Positions 17,098 to 25,959 of a DNA stretch of 64,000 nt are shown piece after piece. The stretch is from NCBI RefSeq assembly GCF_043641075.1, contig NZ_JBHZRC010000003.1, positions 310,001-374,000 of the forward strand, written 5' to 3'. Each line of letters starts with the position of its first letter. Position 1 is the stretch's first letter. The notes under the pieces were generated by a model. It searched no databases and had not been told where the DNA came from. It worked only from the letters and a program-made list of their open reading frames with translations. The translations under genes and the position numbers were made by a program. Source of the stretch: Bacillus_BD oryzisoli_A. GTDB taxonomy: Bacteria > Bacillota > Bacilli > Bacillales > Cytobacillaceae.

Positions 17098-17163
17098 GTA
17101 AATCCTTTCCACTCCAAACTTGTCCACATTTCCGCCTTTTGCTTGTAATTAAGTGAATCTTAA

Positions 17164-17357
17164 TCAAATTCGCCCGTCGAATTTGCGTCCGGATTTTTAT
17201 CGAGCTTGCTCGATAAATTACCCTTACCCTTAAAAATCCGACATCCGCCGGGAGGCTTAACTTCAGTCAGCAGAGGTTTGAACCCCATTGAATCAAAGAG
17301 CTTTTTGCATTCATTCCTTAACTTTAGTATAGGAGGATGACTGCTGAATGAAGTTAA
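17164..17357. other. Self-complementary intergenic element
   Basis: Several stems are nested here. AATTCGCCCGTCGAATT forms one hairpin. GTCCGGATTTTT pairs with AAAAATCCGAC around the inner hairpin TTATCGAGCTTGCTCGATAA. TTAACTTCAGTCAGCAG (17257-17273) pairs with CTGCTGAATGAAGTTAA (17341-17357), 16 of 17 bases. The element sits between two divergent genes. AGGAGG (17331-17336) is followed by a 27-codon frame (17348-17431) of doubtful meaning. It could be a structured RNA or a repeat family member. Confidence 0.45.
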
Positions 17358-17588
17358 TGGATAATGCAGAGTCTATTATCAATCGAACATTTTGTGATAA
17401 TTTCCCCATTATGCATCCCAATTTTTTTTAGTGTGCTACAATAGAAAGTGCTGTCAAATAATATTTTACCCAGTTTCATGTGATTCCTTTTTTATTATCA
17501 ATATAGTAATACAATAATTTTAAAACGTTCAACACAAAATTATAGCATATGTCTGGAAAAATATATATAATCGGTTGTTAATTACTAG

Positions 17589-17617
17589 TTGCCAGCTATT
17601 ATATAGAAGCTTATAAT
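17589..17617 (+). promoter_or_regulatory. Sigma-A promoter of the LCP gene
   Basis: TTGCCA (17589-17594), a 17-base spacer and TATAAT (17612-17617) are near consensus. Transcription would start near 17624, leaving a leader of about 45 bases. Confidence 0.75.
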
Positions 17618-17669
17618 TTCATTATGACTATGACATAAAGAGACAAATTATATAGAGGAGAATACTTTG

Positions 17670-18677
17670 ATGGATACAAGATCAAGTAGAAAAAAGAAGA
17701 AAAAGTCGAAAAAGCTGAATTGGAAACGAGTTGTTCTGTTTACCTTTTTTGCTCTATTCGTCCTCGGTGGATTATTCGTTTATAACATTTATGGAGATGT
17801 AGCTAGCGCCGTAGATAAGATGACAACGTCACTTGACCGTGAAAAATCGGATAAACGTGAAGAAGTTGTTGAATTTGAGGAAAAGGATCCGGTTTCTATT
17901 TTATTAGTCGGTGTTGACGAGAGAGAAGATGACGCCGGAAGAACGGACTCTATGCTAGTATTGACAGTTAATCCAGAATTAAACTCGACAAAAATATTAA
18001 GTATTCCTCGTGATACACGTGCTGAGTTAATAGATAAGAGCGATTCAGATAATAACCAGATTAACAAAATGAACCATGCCTATGCATACGGCGGAATTGA
18101 AATGACGATTGATTCAATCGAGAACTTTTTAAATATCCCTCTTGATTATTACGTTCAAGTGAATATGGAAGGCTTCAAGGATATTGTGGATGCTGTAGGC
18201 GGAATAGACGTAAACAATCAATATGAATTTGAATTGGACGGCGTTACCTTAAAAGAAGGGGAGCAGCACCTAGATGGGGAAGAAGCTCTTCAATATGCCC
18301 GGATGAGAAAACAAGATCCAAATGGAGACTTCGGACGTCAGGAAAGACAACGTGAAGTCATTTCAAAGGTTATTAGTAAAGGTGCTTCAATTTCAACTTT
18401 AACGAATTATGATGAGGTATTAGAAGCACTTTCTGACAATGTAAAAACAAGCTTAACGTTGCAAGAAGTAATCGGTATGCAAAAATCATACAAAAACGCT
18501 GCAAAAAATATTGAAAAACTACAAATTGATGGATCTGACGATACAATAGATGGAACCTATTTCTATATCGTAGAGGATGAAACAAGACAGGAGCTATCAG
18601 ACAAGCTTCGCAAGCATTTAGGTCTTGATACATCTACGATACATGCAAGCAGAGCAAATAATGATATTAATGGATAA
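17670..18677 (+). CDS. LytR-CpsA-Psr (LCP) family cell-wall polymer ligase
   Basis: The product (335 residues) has a lysine-rich cytoplasmic tail, one membrane helix (about 20-45) and an extracellular LCP domain. That domain shows SILLVGVDERE, GRTDSMLVLTV, SIPRDTRAEL and YGG with the conserved arginines and aspartates that bind the polyprenyl phosphate. LCP enzymes attach undecaprenyl-linked teichoic acids, capsules or secondary wall polymers to peptidoglycan. Here the polymer that SLH or choline-binding proteins recognise is a natural substrate. A TTG one codon upstream could also start, but ATG at 17670 has the better distance (nine bases) to AGGAG. A shared terminator separates it from the convergent subtilase gene. 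Confidence 0.93.
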   Translation: MDTRSSRKKKKKSKKLNWKRVVLFTFFALFVLGGLFVYNIYGDVASAVDKMTTSLDREKSDKREEVVEFEEKDPVSILLVGVDEREDDAGRTDSMLVLTVNPELNSTKILSIPRDTRAELIDKSDSDNNQINKMNHAYAYGGIEMTIDSIENFLNIPLDYYVQVNMEGFKDIVDAVGGIDVNNQYEFELDGVTLKEGEQHLDGEEALQYARMRKQDPNGDFGRQERQREVISKVISKGASISTLTNYDEVLEALSDNVKTSLTLQEVIGMQKSYKNAAKNIEKLQIDGSDDTIDGTYFYIVEDETRQELSDKLRKHLGLDTSTIHASRANNDING

Positions 18678-18679
18678 GA

Positions 18680-18720
18680 AAAGAGACCATGTTCACCCAT
18701 TGGCTGAACATGGTCTCTTT
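18680..18720. terminator. Bidirectional terminator between LCP and subtilase genes
   Basis: AAAGAGACCATGTTCA and TGAACATGGTCTCTTT are perfect complements (16 bp) with T runs on both sides, between two convergent stop codons. Confidence 0.95.
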
Positions 18721-18721
18721 T

Positions 18722-20371
18722 TTATTCATATAATTTCAACGTGTTATATAGAAGAATACTAAATTCTGCTCTGGTAATAGGAAGACCGGGTTTAAAGCTT
18801 CCATCAGGGTACCCATTTGCAATTTTTTTAGCTGCTAAGCTATTTACTGCATCGAAATAGTAATATTCAGGTAGAACATCTGGAAATAAGCTTTCATTTA
18901 CTGCCGGGATATCGAAAGCCCGCTGTAAAATGACAGCAACGTCAGCTCTAAGAATATTTGTATTTGGCTGGAAGGAATTGTCTGGATAGCCAAATATGAT
19001 CCCTTCATGAACTGCACTATTGATGTAGCCCGCTGCAAAATGCCCTGCTGGTACATCATAAAAAGGAGTTTCCGTCCCTTCATTAGAAAGTGCCTTTGCT
19101 CTTCCAAGCATCGTTACAGCCTCTGCCCGAGTAATAGGAGCATCAGGGTTAAATTTCCCCTTATCATAACCGTTAACAATCTGTTTATTATACAGTTCCT
19201 TGACTTCTTTAGCATACCAGCTAGTATCAGCAACATCTGTAAAAATCGTACCAGGAGGACTCTGAATGAGGCCGTAGCCATACTCAGCATCCCTTCCAGG
19301 ACTTCCTAAATCTAAGGCTGATGCTTCCATCTGTTCTAGAATAACTGAAGAATGAACTGTTGGATACGCTTCTTTATATAATGCAGCCATCCCTGTTACA
19401 AATGGAGCAGCCATTGAGGTACCAGATGAAAAGCCATAATCATTCCCTCCGACGTTTACAAAAGTACTATAAATATCCTGGCCTGGAGCAACAAAATCTA
19501 AATCCTTCCCATAGTAGGAAAAATCCGATCTGATTAGTCTTCCCATTTCATCATAATTAACAGAACCGACAGCAATTACAGACGGATAGCGGGCGGGATA
19601 CAGGACATTCATTTCACCATAGATGGGTCTGTCAATATTCCCGGAGGCTGCCACAATCATGATTCCTTGATCATATGCCCTTTGTAACGCTTCTTGCAGC
19701 AGATAGGAACCGCTTGAGGAAGTAATACTTAAATTAATAATATCCAGCTTGTTCTCAATGGCCCAATTGATTCCGGCAACCACGTCTGATTGATTTCCTT
19801 CTCCATACTGGTTTAATACCTTCACAGCATAAATTTGCGCATCCGGCGCAACACCCACTACTCCAATATCATTGTCCTTGGAAGCAATGATGCCAGCTAC
19901 ATGTGTACCGTGACCATTGTCATCATTATAGGTTGATGCTCCTTGAACAAATGATACACCATTTTCGATTTGAAGATCCGGGTGATCCATTCGAATTCCT
20001 GTATCAAGGATGCCAATTTTAATGTTTTTACCCGTCAAGCCTGATTGCTTTGTTTTTTCAATATTCAATGATTTATAACCCCAGCTTCCCTCCTGTGAGG
20101 TAGTCTTCACTTCAGGGTCATCTTCAATGAATTTAACTGAGGGAGAATCCAGTAAAGCATCCTTTCCGGCCACTGAAATAGTAGCAGAAACAGCATGCAG
20201 GTCATCGAAGGTATGATGAATGATTACGTCCTGTTCATTCAGAAGCTCATAATCTATCTCATGTTGAAACATAATAATCACACGTTCTGTTGGTTGTTCC
20301 CCGTAGACATTGAAAGGAATTAGTAACAAGAAGAGAAAAAGAAATATAGAATAAACTTTTTGGGTGCTCAC
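18722..20371 (-). CDS. Subtilisin-like serine protease with C-terminal SLH domains
   Basis: The 549-residue secreted protein has a signal peptide (1-24), an I9-like propeptide (about 28-90), a peptidase S8 domain (about 95-370) and three SLH motifs (about 375-549). The triad Asp123 (ILDTGI), His154 (NGHGTH) and Ser319 (GTSMAAP) and the oxyanion Asn in AASGN are present. It should be an active protease held on the pyruvylated wall polymer, working in maturation or turnover of surface proteins. The GTG start follows AAAGGGAG. A second SLH subtilase, with different accessory domains, lies at 41966-44683. Confidence 0.94.
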   Translation of the reverse strand: MSTQKVYSIFLFLFLLLIPFNVYGEQPTERVIIMFQHEIDYELLNEQDVIIHHTFDDLHAVSATISVAGKDALLDSPSVKFIEDDPEVKTTSQEGSWGYKSLNIEKTKQSGLTGKNIKIGILDTGIRMDHPDLQIENGVSFVQGASTYNDDNGHGTHVAGIIASKDNDIGVVGVAPDAQIYAVKVLNQYGEGNQSDVVAGINWAIENKLDIINLSITSSSGSYLLQEALQRAYDQGIMIVAASGNIDRPIYGEMNVLYPARYPSVIAVGSVNYDEMGRLIRSDFSYYGKDLDFVAPGQDIYSTFVNVGGNDYGFSSGTSMAAPFVTGMAALYKEAYPTVHSSVILEQMEASALDLGSPGRDAEYGYGLIQSPPGTIFTDVADTSWYAKEVKELYNKQIVNGYDKGKFNPDAPITRAEAVTMLGRAKALSNEGTETPFYDVPAGHFAAGYINSAVHEGIIFGYPDNSFQPNTNILRADVAVILQRAFDIPAVNESLFPDVLPEYYYFDAVNSLAAKKIANGYPDGSFKPGLPITRAEFSILLYNTLKLYE

Positions 20372-20450
20372 AATAATCTCCCTTTCAATTAAGACATGAT
20401 ATTACCATTCTATCATTTTCTTTCTCATACTATCACATCCACATAAAAAA

Positions 20451-20470
20451 AAACGGGAGATTTCCCGTTT
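20451..20470 (-). terminator. Terminator of the SLH amidase gene
   Basis: AAACGGGA and TCCCGTTT form an 8-bp stem, followed on the minus strand by a long T run. It starts directly after the stop codon. Confidence 0.88.
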
Positions 20471-20471
20471 A

Positions 20472-21851
20472 TTATTTTTTCCAATTATAATAATCCTGAA
20501 TTCCTAAAGCAATGGCTTCTGCCGCTTTATTTCTATAAGTATCAGAAGCTAGCTTACTGGCATCACTCGTATTAGAGATAAAACCTAACTCAACTAATGC
20601 AGAAGGAAGCGGAGTACTATAGATAACTGTATAATTCGCCGTTTTAACTCCGCGATTAGTTGTCCCTAAAGCAGGGTATAATCGATTTTGGACAAACGTT
20701 GCTAGCTGTTTACTATCTTCAGACCTTACAGATGCAGTACTGTAATAGGTTTCAGTTCCATTTGCACTTTCGGCATTAAACTTATTTCCATGAATACTTA
20801 AAAAAGCATCTGCTTTCCCATTAACAGCAATATTCACTCGCTCTGTTAATGTTGGATATGTATCAGTTCTGCGTGTCATGACAACCTCGATGCCCATATT
20901 TTTCAAGAGACTCTCAACCTTTAATCCAACAGATAGATTAAGTTCCTTTTCAAGCATTCCGCCAATTCCAATCGCGCCTGGGTCACTTCCTCCATGTCCT
21001 GGATCAATCGCAATTACATGACCTTTCGTAGGTGTAGACAAATAATAGCTGTTAACATAGCCAATGATTGAACCTGATGAGATATAGGCCCAATCTCCTT
21101 CATAGCGATAAACACTAACTTTCGTTCCAGCCTTTAAGCTGCCTACCTTTGCATAATCAGAACTAGGACCTGAACGGACGTTCAAAACATCCCAGCTTTC
21201 CACGTTGACGCTCGCTTCCTTAATAGGCTGACCTAGAAATGAAACACGAAAGTCCTTATTTAATCCCCTGGCAACAAACAAAGAAAACTGCTCTCTTGTA
21301 ACCGGTAATGCAGGCTTAAAGGATCCGTCTGCATATCCATTGCTAAGACCTGCAGTTGTTATTTGGTCAATCGCATTATACTCTGCACTGGACTTAGGCA
21401 CATCAATAAATGTAATATTACTTCCCTCAGTCAGATTAAACGCTCTTTGTAAAAGAAATGCCATGTGGCCTCTAGTAATCTTGTCTTTCGGCCCAAATCT
21501 TCCATCTGAGTAGCCGCCAATGATGTTCTTTTCTACAGCAGATTGAATATAACCTGATGCATACGAGTCTTTCCCCACATCCGGAAAAATAGTTGCTCTC
21601 TGTGTACCGTCTAATCCAAGAGCTCTCCCAATCATCGTTGCTGCTTCATCTCTAGTAACATATTGATTTGGAAGAAACAGATTTCCAGGATAACCCTTAA
21701 TAACTCCCTTATCTAGTAAATAAGAGATTTCAGATGATGAACCTGCGGGGATATCATTTAATGTTGTGGCTGAGACTTTATGATTAAAGCCTGGAAAGAG
21801 AAAGAGTAGAGCAGCAAAAAAAGTGAATATAAAGGTGCTCCATTTTTTCAA
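20472..21851 (-). CDS. SLH-anchored N-acetylmuramoyl-L-alanine amidase
   Basis: The protein of 459 residues has a signal peptide (1-28), three SLH motifs (about 30-195), a bacterial SH3 domain (about 212-272) and a C-terminal Amidase_3 domain (about 278-456). Zinc ligands His286 (IDPGHGG), Glu301 and His354 (SIHGNKF) and catalytic Glu421 (LVELGF) are present. I start it at the TTG at 21849-21851, because a perfect AGGAGG lies nine bases upstream and the signal peptide begins there. The ATG 17 codons earlier has no such site. It is the SLH counterpart of the choline-repeat amidase at 5937-7007. Confidence 0.93.
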   Translation of the reverse strand: MKKWSTFIFTFFAALLFLFPGFNHKVSATTLNDIPAGSSSEISYLLDKGVIKGYPGNLFLPNQYVTRDEAATMIGRALGLDGTQRATIFPDVGKDSYASGYIQSAVEKNIIGGYSDGRFGPKDKITRGHMAFLLQRAFNLTEGSNITFIDVPKSSAEYNAIDQITTAGLSNGYADGSFKPALPVTREQFSLFVARGLNKDFRVSFLGQPIKEASVNVESWDVLNVRSGPSSDYAKVGSLKAGTKVSVYRYEGDWAYISSGSIIGYVNSYYLSTPTKGHVIAIDPGHGGSDPGAIGIGGMLEKELNLSVGLKVESLLKNMGIEVVMTRRTDTYPTLTERVNIAVNGKADAFLSIHGNKFNAESANGTETYYSTASVRSEDSKQLATFVQNRLYPALGTTNRGVKTANYTVIYSTPLPSALVELGFISNTSDASKLASDTYRNKAAEAIALGIQDYYNWKK

Positions 21852-21860
21852 AAAAATAAA

Positions 21861-21866
21861 CCTCCT
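21861..21866 (-). promoter_or_regulatory. Ribosome binding site that decides a TTG start
   Basis: A perfect AGGAGG on the minus strand lies nine bases before TTG 21851 and inside the frame of the longer alternative. This makes the TTG the likely start of the SLH amidase. Confidence 0.8.
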
Positions 21867-21935
21867 ATCTGTACTGATTTGATTCCTATCATATTTTATC
21901 ACAAAATGTCTATTATTGGGGGATATTTCACAAAA

Positions 21936-21986
21936 GGGACCAGACCCTAATTTTGTGTTTCCACAAAATAACCAGAGTCTGATCCC
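21936..21986 (-). terminator. Terminator-like double hairpin enclosing the csaB stop codon
   Basis: GGGACCAGACCCT (21936-21948) pairs with AGAGTCTGATCCC (21974-21986) with wobbles. Inside, ATTTTGTG and CACAAAAT form a second stem with a 4-base loop. TTTTG follows on the minus strand. The last dozen codons of csaB and its stop lie inside the structure. Confidence 0.7.
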
Positions 21987-23050
21987 ATATATTTTAGTGC
22001 CTTTGCGGCTGTTTCATGTGCCTGTTTTTGCAAAGGGCCCATAATGCGGTATAATTTTTGTTTTTCTATAGTTAAGCTACTCAATTGCATGGATAGCTGC
22101 TCGTAGAGTGATTCTGCCGTCCAGTTATTTTCCGAAACATGACCGGCAACTTTCTGCTCCATAATCCCGGCAAAGGAATCCACTTTAGGATCATAGGACA
22201 AAGCAACAAAAGGAGTATTCGATATGGCAGCAAAGATGAGGGCATGCAGCCGCATACCGAATAATAAATTAGAATGCATTATGATACATATTTTCTCTTC
22301 AATTGAAGCATCATATGGTGCGGTAACGCTCTTCTCTTTCATAAGCTTGGCCAATTCTGCCGAAGCTTCTGCATCATATTTCCCGTGCATCGGGACAAAA
22401 ACAATCCTAATACCCTTTGCAGCAATCCTATCTAATGCTGCCGCAATCTTTTCTTTATATGACACAGCTGATGGCCAATGCCGTACAGACACGGTTAATA
22501 CAGGTCCAGAGAATGCCTGTTCCTTCCACCAAGGGCTATCATGGGGAATAATCTTAAGGGCCAGAACAGGATCGGGTACGATCTCAATCTCATTCTCCAC
22601 CCCAATGGATTTTAATAATTCCTTTGATTCATGATCCCGGACCGTAATCGCTGTTTTTTTCAGCGTATTCTTAACGAGCCATTTACTAAAACTACTGTTA
22701 AAGGGTCCCATTCCTTGAGCATAAATAAAGACAGGTACCTTTAGGAATTTCGCTATCCTAATAACCCCTGTATAATAGATTATCGATTTCTTACCTGTCA
22801 CATCCTGCATCAGGCTGCCACCACCGCTAATGAGACCATCCGCTGTCTTTATTTCTTGAAAAACCTCTTTCATGCTCCAGCGATTTACAGCATGGACCTG
22901 GTATATTTCTTTCGTCTGTTCAGGATTGTTAGAGAGCACCGTTATCATTAATCTGCTATCATACTCTTTTAAACTTTGGATGATGGAAAGTAATATGGCA
23001 TCATCCCCAATATTATCAAAGCCATAATACCCTGATATCACAACCTTCAT
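21947..23050 (-). CDS. csaB: Polysaccharide pyruvyl transferase CsaB
   Basis: The 367-residue soluble enzyme starts VVISGYYGFDNIGDDAIL, a CsaB / polysaccharide pyruvyl transferase signature. It has SGGGSLMQD and, in the C-terminal half, FGMRLHALIFA with the conserved arginine and histidine of this GT-B-like family. CsaB puts pyruvate on the secondary cell wall polymer, and SLH domains bind that pyruvylated sugar. The fourteen proteins with SLH motifs in the same window fit this role. The ATG overlaps the flippase stop by four bases, placing it last in the operon tagA-like / flippase / csaB. Its last dozen residues lie in a repeat-like hairpin and may be a recent extension. Confidence 0.95.
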   Translation of the reverse strand: MKVVISGYYGFDNIGDDAILLSIIQSLKEYDSRLMITVLSNNPEQTKEIYQVHAVNRWSMKEVFQEIKTADGLISGGGSLMQDVTGKKSIIYYTGVIRIAKFLKVPVFIYAQGMGPFNSSFSKWLVKNTLKKTAITVRDHESKELLKSIGVENEIEIVPDPVLALKIIPHDSPWWKEQAFSGPVLTVSVRHWPSAVSYKEKIAAALDRIAAKGIRIVFVPMHGKYDAEASAELAKLMKEKSVTAPYDASIEEKICIIMHSNLLFGMRLHALIFAAISNTPFVALSYDPKVDSFAGIMEQKVAGHVSENNWTAESLYEQLSMQLSSLTIEKQKLYRIMGPLQKQAHETAAKALKYMGSDSGYFVETQN

Positions 23051-24624
23051 GATTTTCCCCTCAAATCCATTTTTCCAATCAGTTTATTTACAATTGGCAT
23101 TTCCTTCAAATCTTCCTTGCTGATTCCCTTTGTCAAAAGCAGAACAATGGCATAAACAATGACAGCCGCAGCTAACGATCCAAGTAAATACAACAGCGTC
23201 CCCATTCTACTCCAGTCTGAAATATTTAGCAGCAGCGTCGGAATACCAACAACTCCGGCCATGACAAGAGAAGCAAAGACAATGGAGTTGTTTTGCTTGC
23301 GCCAAAACACAAAGCTTTTTACCTTCCAGATAAAATACGAATTTACAACAAAAATTACAAAGTAAACAAATAACGTCGAATAGGCTGCGCCTAATAAGCC
23401 TAGCCATTTTATAAATAAAAAGTTTGTCGCAATTTTTAAAAGTACAGAGGACACAATGATTTGCGCCGCTAATTTTTCTTTATTCATGCCTTGGAGAATT
23501 CCGGTACCGAGTAACGTCAGTGACATAAATACCGCACTTAAATGAAAGACAGCCAACATATCACTGCCTTGGAGATCCTTGAAAAAAGCTAAATTTATCG
23601 GAAGCGTTAAGGCAAACATTCCAAATCCTGTCGGCCATGAAATAAGATGGACATAGTAATGCGTCTTTTCAGTCAGCGTGGAAACCTTATTCCAATCCTG
23701 CTGTGCAATAGACTTTGATATAAGAGGTATTAACGGCAGTACAATAGAAGAAGAAAAGAAATTGGCAATTTGGACCAGGGCTATTCCTCTACCATATATA
23801 CCATATAAATAAGGGATATCCTTTTCGGAAAAGCCGCTATGAATTAAACTGACTGGAATGGTAAATGAATCGACAAAATTAATCAGGGCCATGGTAATAG
23901 CGCCAATACAGATAGGCAAAGAAATATAGAGTATTCTTTTACTCATTTGTAAAAAATCCGCAAAGCGAAATTCAACTTCCTTTTTCGGCTTTAACGGGGA
24001 AACAAAAAATAAATACCGTAAATAAAGCAAGGATAAACCTGCACCCACAAAAGAACTAATCATAATGCCGCCGGAAATCATATCAGGCTCATAGCCTCTT
24101 TTTACCATTACATTGGCAATAATTAATATGAATAGAACACGGACAAACTGTTCAAGCATTTGGGAAACAGCAGTAGGGTTCATATTTTCGAACCCTTGAA
24201 AATACCCCCTGTATACAGCCATATAGGGGGCAATTAATAATGTTATGGATACAATGATAAGGGATAAACGAACACTTTCGCCGCCCATTAATCGAACAAT
24301 ATGATCGGAAAAAACCATAATCAACAGGAAGCTCGTAAATCCAAAAATAAGGGAAAGAAACAAGGCTGATTTATAAATCTTATAAATCTCACCTTTTTTT
24401 CCTAATGTATTTGCTTCCGATATCATCTTAGAAATCGCCACTGGAATTCCCGCAACAGATAAAGTTAGAATAACCATATATACCGGATAGACTAAGCTGA
24501 ATATCCCGACGACTTCATCACCGGCTATATTCTGAAGCGGAATCCGAAAGATACTGCCTAATATTCTAATCACGACAGTAGCGAAGGATAAAATTAATGT
24601 TCCTTTGATTAATTCATTATTCAT
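23047..24624 (-). CDS. csaA: Oligosaccharide flippase (CsaA / SpoVB-like, MATE-like MOP family)
   Basis: This 525-residue integral membrane protein has about fourteen hydrophobic segments and the N-terminal pattern LILSFATVVIRILGSIFRIP of MOP-family polysaccharide exporters. It resembles SpoVB- and MurJ-type flippases, but its position directly before csaB with a four-base overlap matches the csaAB arrangement of Bacillus anthracis. The expected job is to move the undecaprenyl-linked wall polymer, or its repeat, to the outer face of the membrane. A peptidoglycan lipid II flippase is less likely given the operon. Confidence 0.88.
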   Translation of the reverse strand: MNNELIKGTLILSFATVVIRILGSIFRIPLQNIAGDEVVGIFSLVYPVYMVILTLSVAGIPVAISKMISEANTLGKKGEIYKIYKSALFLSLIFGFTSFLLIMVFSDHIVRLMGGESVRLSLIIVSITLLIAPYMAVYRGYFQGFENMNPTAVSQMLEQFVRVLFILIIANVMVKRGYEPDMISGGIMISSFVGAGLSLLYLRYLFFVSPLKPKKEVEFRFADFLQMSKRILYISLPICIGAITMALINFVDSFTIPVSLIHSGFSEKDIPYLYGIYGRGIALVQIANFFSSSIVLPLIPLISKSIAQQDWNKVSTLTEKTHYYVHLISWPTGFGMFALTLPINLAFFKDLQGSDMLAVFHLSAVFMSLTLLGTGILQGMNKEKLAAQIIVSSVLLKIATNFLFIKWLGLLGAAYSTLFVYFVIFVVNSYFIWKVKSFVFWRKQNNSIVFASLVMAGVVGIPTLLLNISDWSRMGTLLYLLGSLAAAVIVYAIVLLLTKGISKEDLKEMPIVNKLIGKMDLRGKS

Positions 24625-25358
24625 TTTCGCTCATTTACCTTCTGCTTGAAGATTTCAATAACAAATTTAGGAATAGCAAGCATCCGTGAACCTCTGCTTG
24701 GTTGTTTGATGAATCGGTATAACCATTCTAGGTTCATTTTTCTCCATGTAAGCGGAGCGCGCTTTGCCTCACCTGCAATAACATCAAAGCTTCCGCCAAT
24801 TCCCATGAAAATCCCCTTCTCGAAATATGGCAGATTATTTTCAATCCACTTTTCCTGTCTGGGTACACCAAGAGCAACGAACACTAAATCTGGCTTTTTT
24901 TCCATGATTTCCTGTCGGATTTCAGTCGAATTCCAATCAAAATAGCCATGATGGAAGCCTTTTATGTCAATCTGCGGATATTCCCGCTCTATTTCCAGCA
25001 CGGCTTTATCTACTGTGCCCGGTTTTGCTCCTAATAGATAAATACTATAGCTCTTAGCATTCGCTAAGTTTAATAAGTCAATCATCGTATCAAAGCCCGG
25101 AACTCTTTCCTCAATTGGACGATGTAAATAACGAGAAGCTTTAATAATACCGATTCCATCTGGAATTATGTAGGTAGCCTTCTTAATAATTTCCATATAT
25201 TTTGGCTCTTCATTGGCATGCATCACGATTTCCGGATTCGCTGTAACGACAAAAACCTTATCATTATTTATTATATGTTTATCTAATTGTTGAACAAATT
25301 GAAAACGATTTGTGTTATAAAAAGAAACCCCTAAAATATCTACATACTGATCGCTCAT
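24621..25358 (-). CDS. tagA: WecG/TagA/CpsF family N-acetylmannosaminyltransferase
   Basis: The 245-residue product has the WecG/TagA core: a strand with VTANPEIVMHA, the motif IPDGIGI with its catalytic-site aspartate, and VALGVPRQEKWIE. Enzymes of this family add ManNAc to GlcNAc-diphospho-undecaprenol, the linkage step for wall teichoic acid and secondary wall polymers. The ATG at 25356-25358 is chosen because GAGGT lies before it and the length then fits the family; a longer frame of 19 more codons lacks a good site. The gene overlaps the flippase by four bases. It is therefore the first gene of the wall-polymer operon that ends with csaB. Confidence 0.9.
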   Translation of the reverse strand: MSDQYVDILGVSFYNTNRFQFVQQLDKHIINNDKVFVVTANPEIVMHANEEPKYMEIIKKATYIIPDGIGIIKASRYLHRPIEERVPGFDTMIDLLNLANAKSYSIYLLGAKPGTVDKAVLEIEREYPQIDIKGFHHGYFDWNSTEIRQEIMEKKPDLVFVALGVPRQEKWIENNLPYFEKGIFMGIGGSFDVIAGEAKRAPLTWRKMNLEWLYRFIKQPSRGSRMLAIPKFVIEIFKQKVNERK

Positions 25359-25740
25359 TTTCTTAACCTCAAAATTATAATAGACCTCCTCTAATAATAT
25401 AGCATAAATCGACATAACTTCCCTTATTGGGGTCTAGTATTGTAAACTGTTCAAAACCATAAAAAGGCTATCGTTTTCATTGTAATATAGATGTAACTGT
25501 TAAGTACTTCCACTTACTACTCTTATAAGGAGCTGAAAATGAGAGCATATTCACTATTGAATCATATTCACCGAGAAAATGGAAGTCAATGGACAAAATT
25601 ATATATGTAAAGTATTTTATATTTATTTTATCCATTTTCTGAATTTCCTTATCTTTTATTTTACACTTTTTTCACATTTACAATGTCAAATATAGATAGA
25701 TTTTGTAGATTTGTTTTATTTCAGCTCTGTTAACTTTGTT
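25359..25740. other. Upstream region of the wall-polymer operon, no gene seen
   Basis: This AT-rich stretch should hold the promoter of the tagA-csaA-csaB operon. I could not single out a convincing -35/-10 pair. A second AGGAGG at about 25378-25383 is too far from the chosen start. Confidence 0.4.
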
Positions 25741-25869
25741 GTTGATTTTCGCTCCAGGCACTTCGCTTTCCGCAGGCGACCGCCGAGCCTCCTCGACACT
25801 GCGTGTCTGTGGGGTCTCAACTGTTTCGCTTCTCCTGCTGGAGTCTTCGTGCCCTCCACTGCAATCAAC
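25741..25869. repeat. Interspersed repeat, copy 3
   Basis: This 129-bp copy starts GTTGATTTTCGCTCCAGGCA and ends TCCACTGCAATCAAC. It has the same orientation as the other four and lies beyond the terminator of the SLH glucosaminidase gene. Confidence 0.87.
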
Positions 25870-25916
25870 CAGCTAGGTTCAACATTGTTCTTAACAAAAT
25901 ATTAAATACGAACTAA

Positions 25917-25946
25917 AAAGGGATAACTATTTAAAGTTATCCCTTT
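25917..25946 (-). terminator. Terminator of the SLH glucosaminidase gene
   Basis: AAAGGGATAACT and AGTTATCCCTTT form a perfect 12-bp stem with TTTTTAG following on the minus strand. Confidence 0.92.
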
Positions 25947-25959
25947 ACAGTACATATGA

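Noticed and set aside
17348..17431. 27-codon frame after AGGAGG
   Set aside because: Spacing of eleven bases is long, the frame lies partly in an inverted repeat arm, and the peptide has no recognisable feature. Kept only as a remark.
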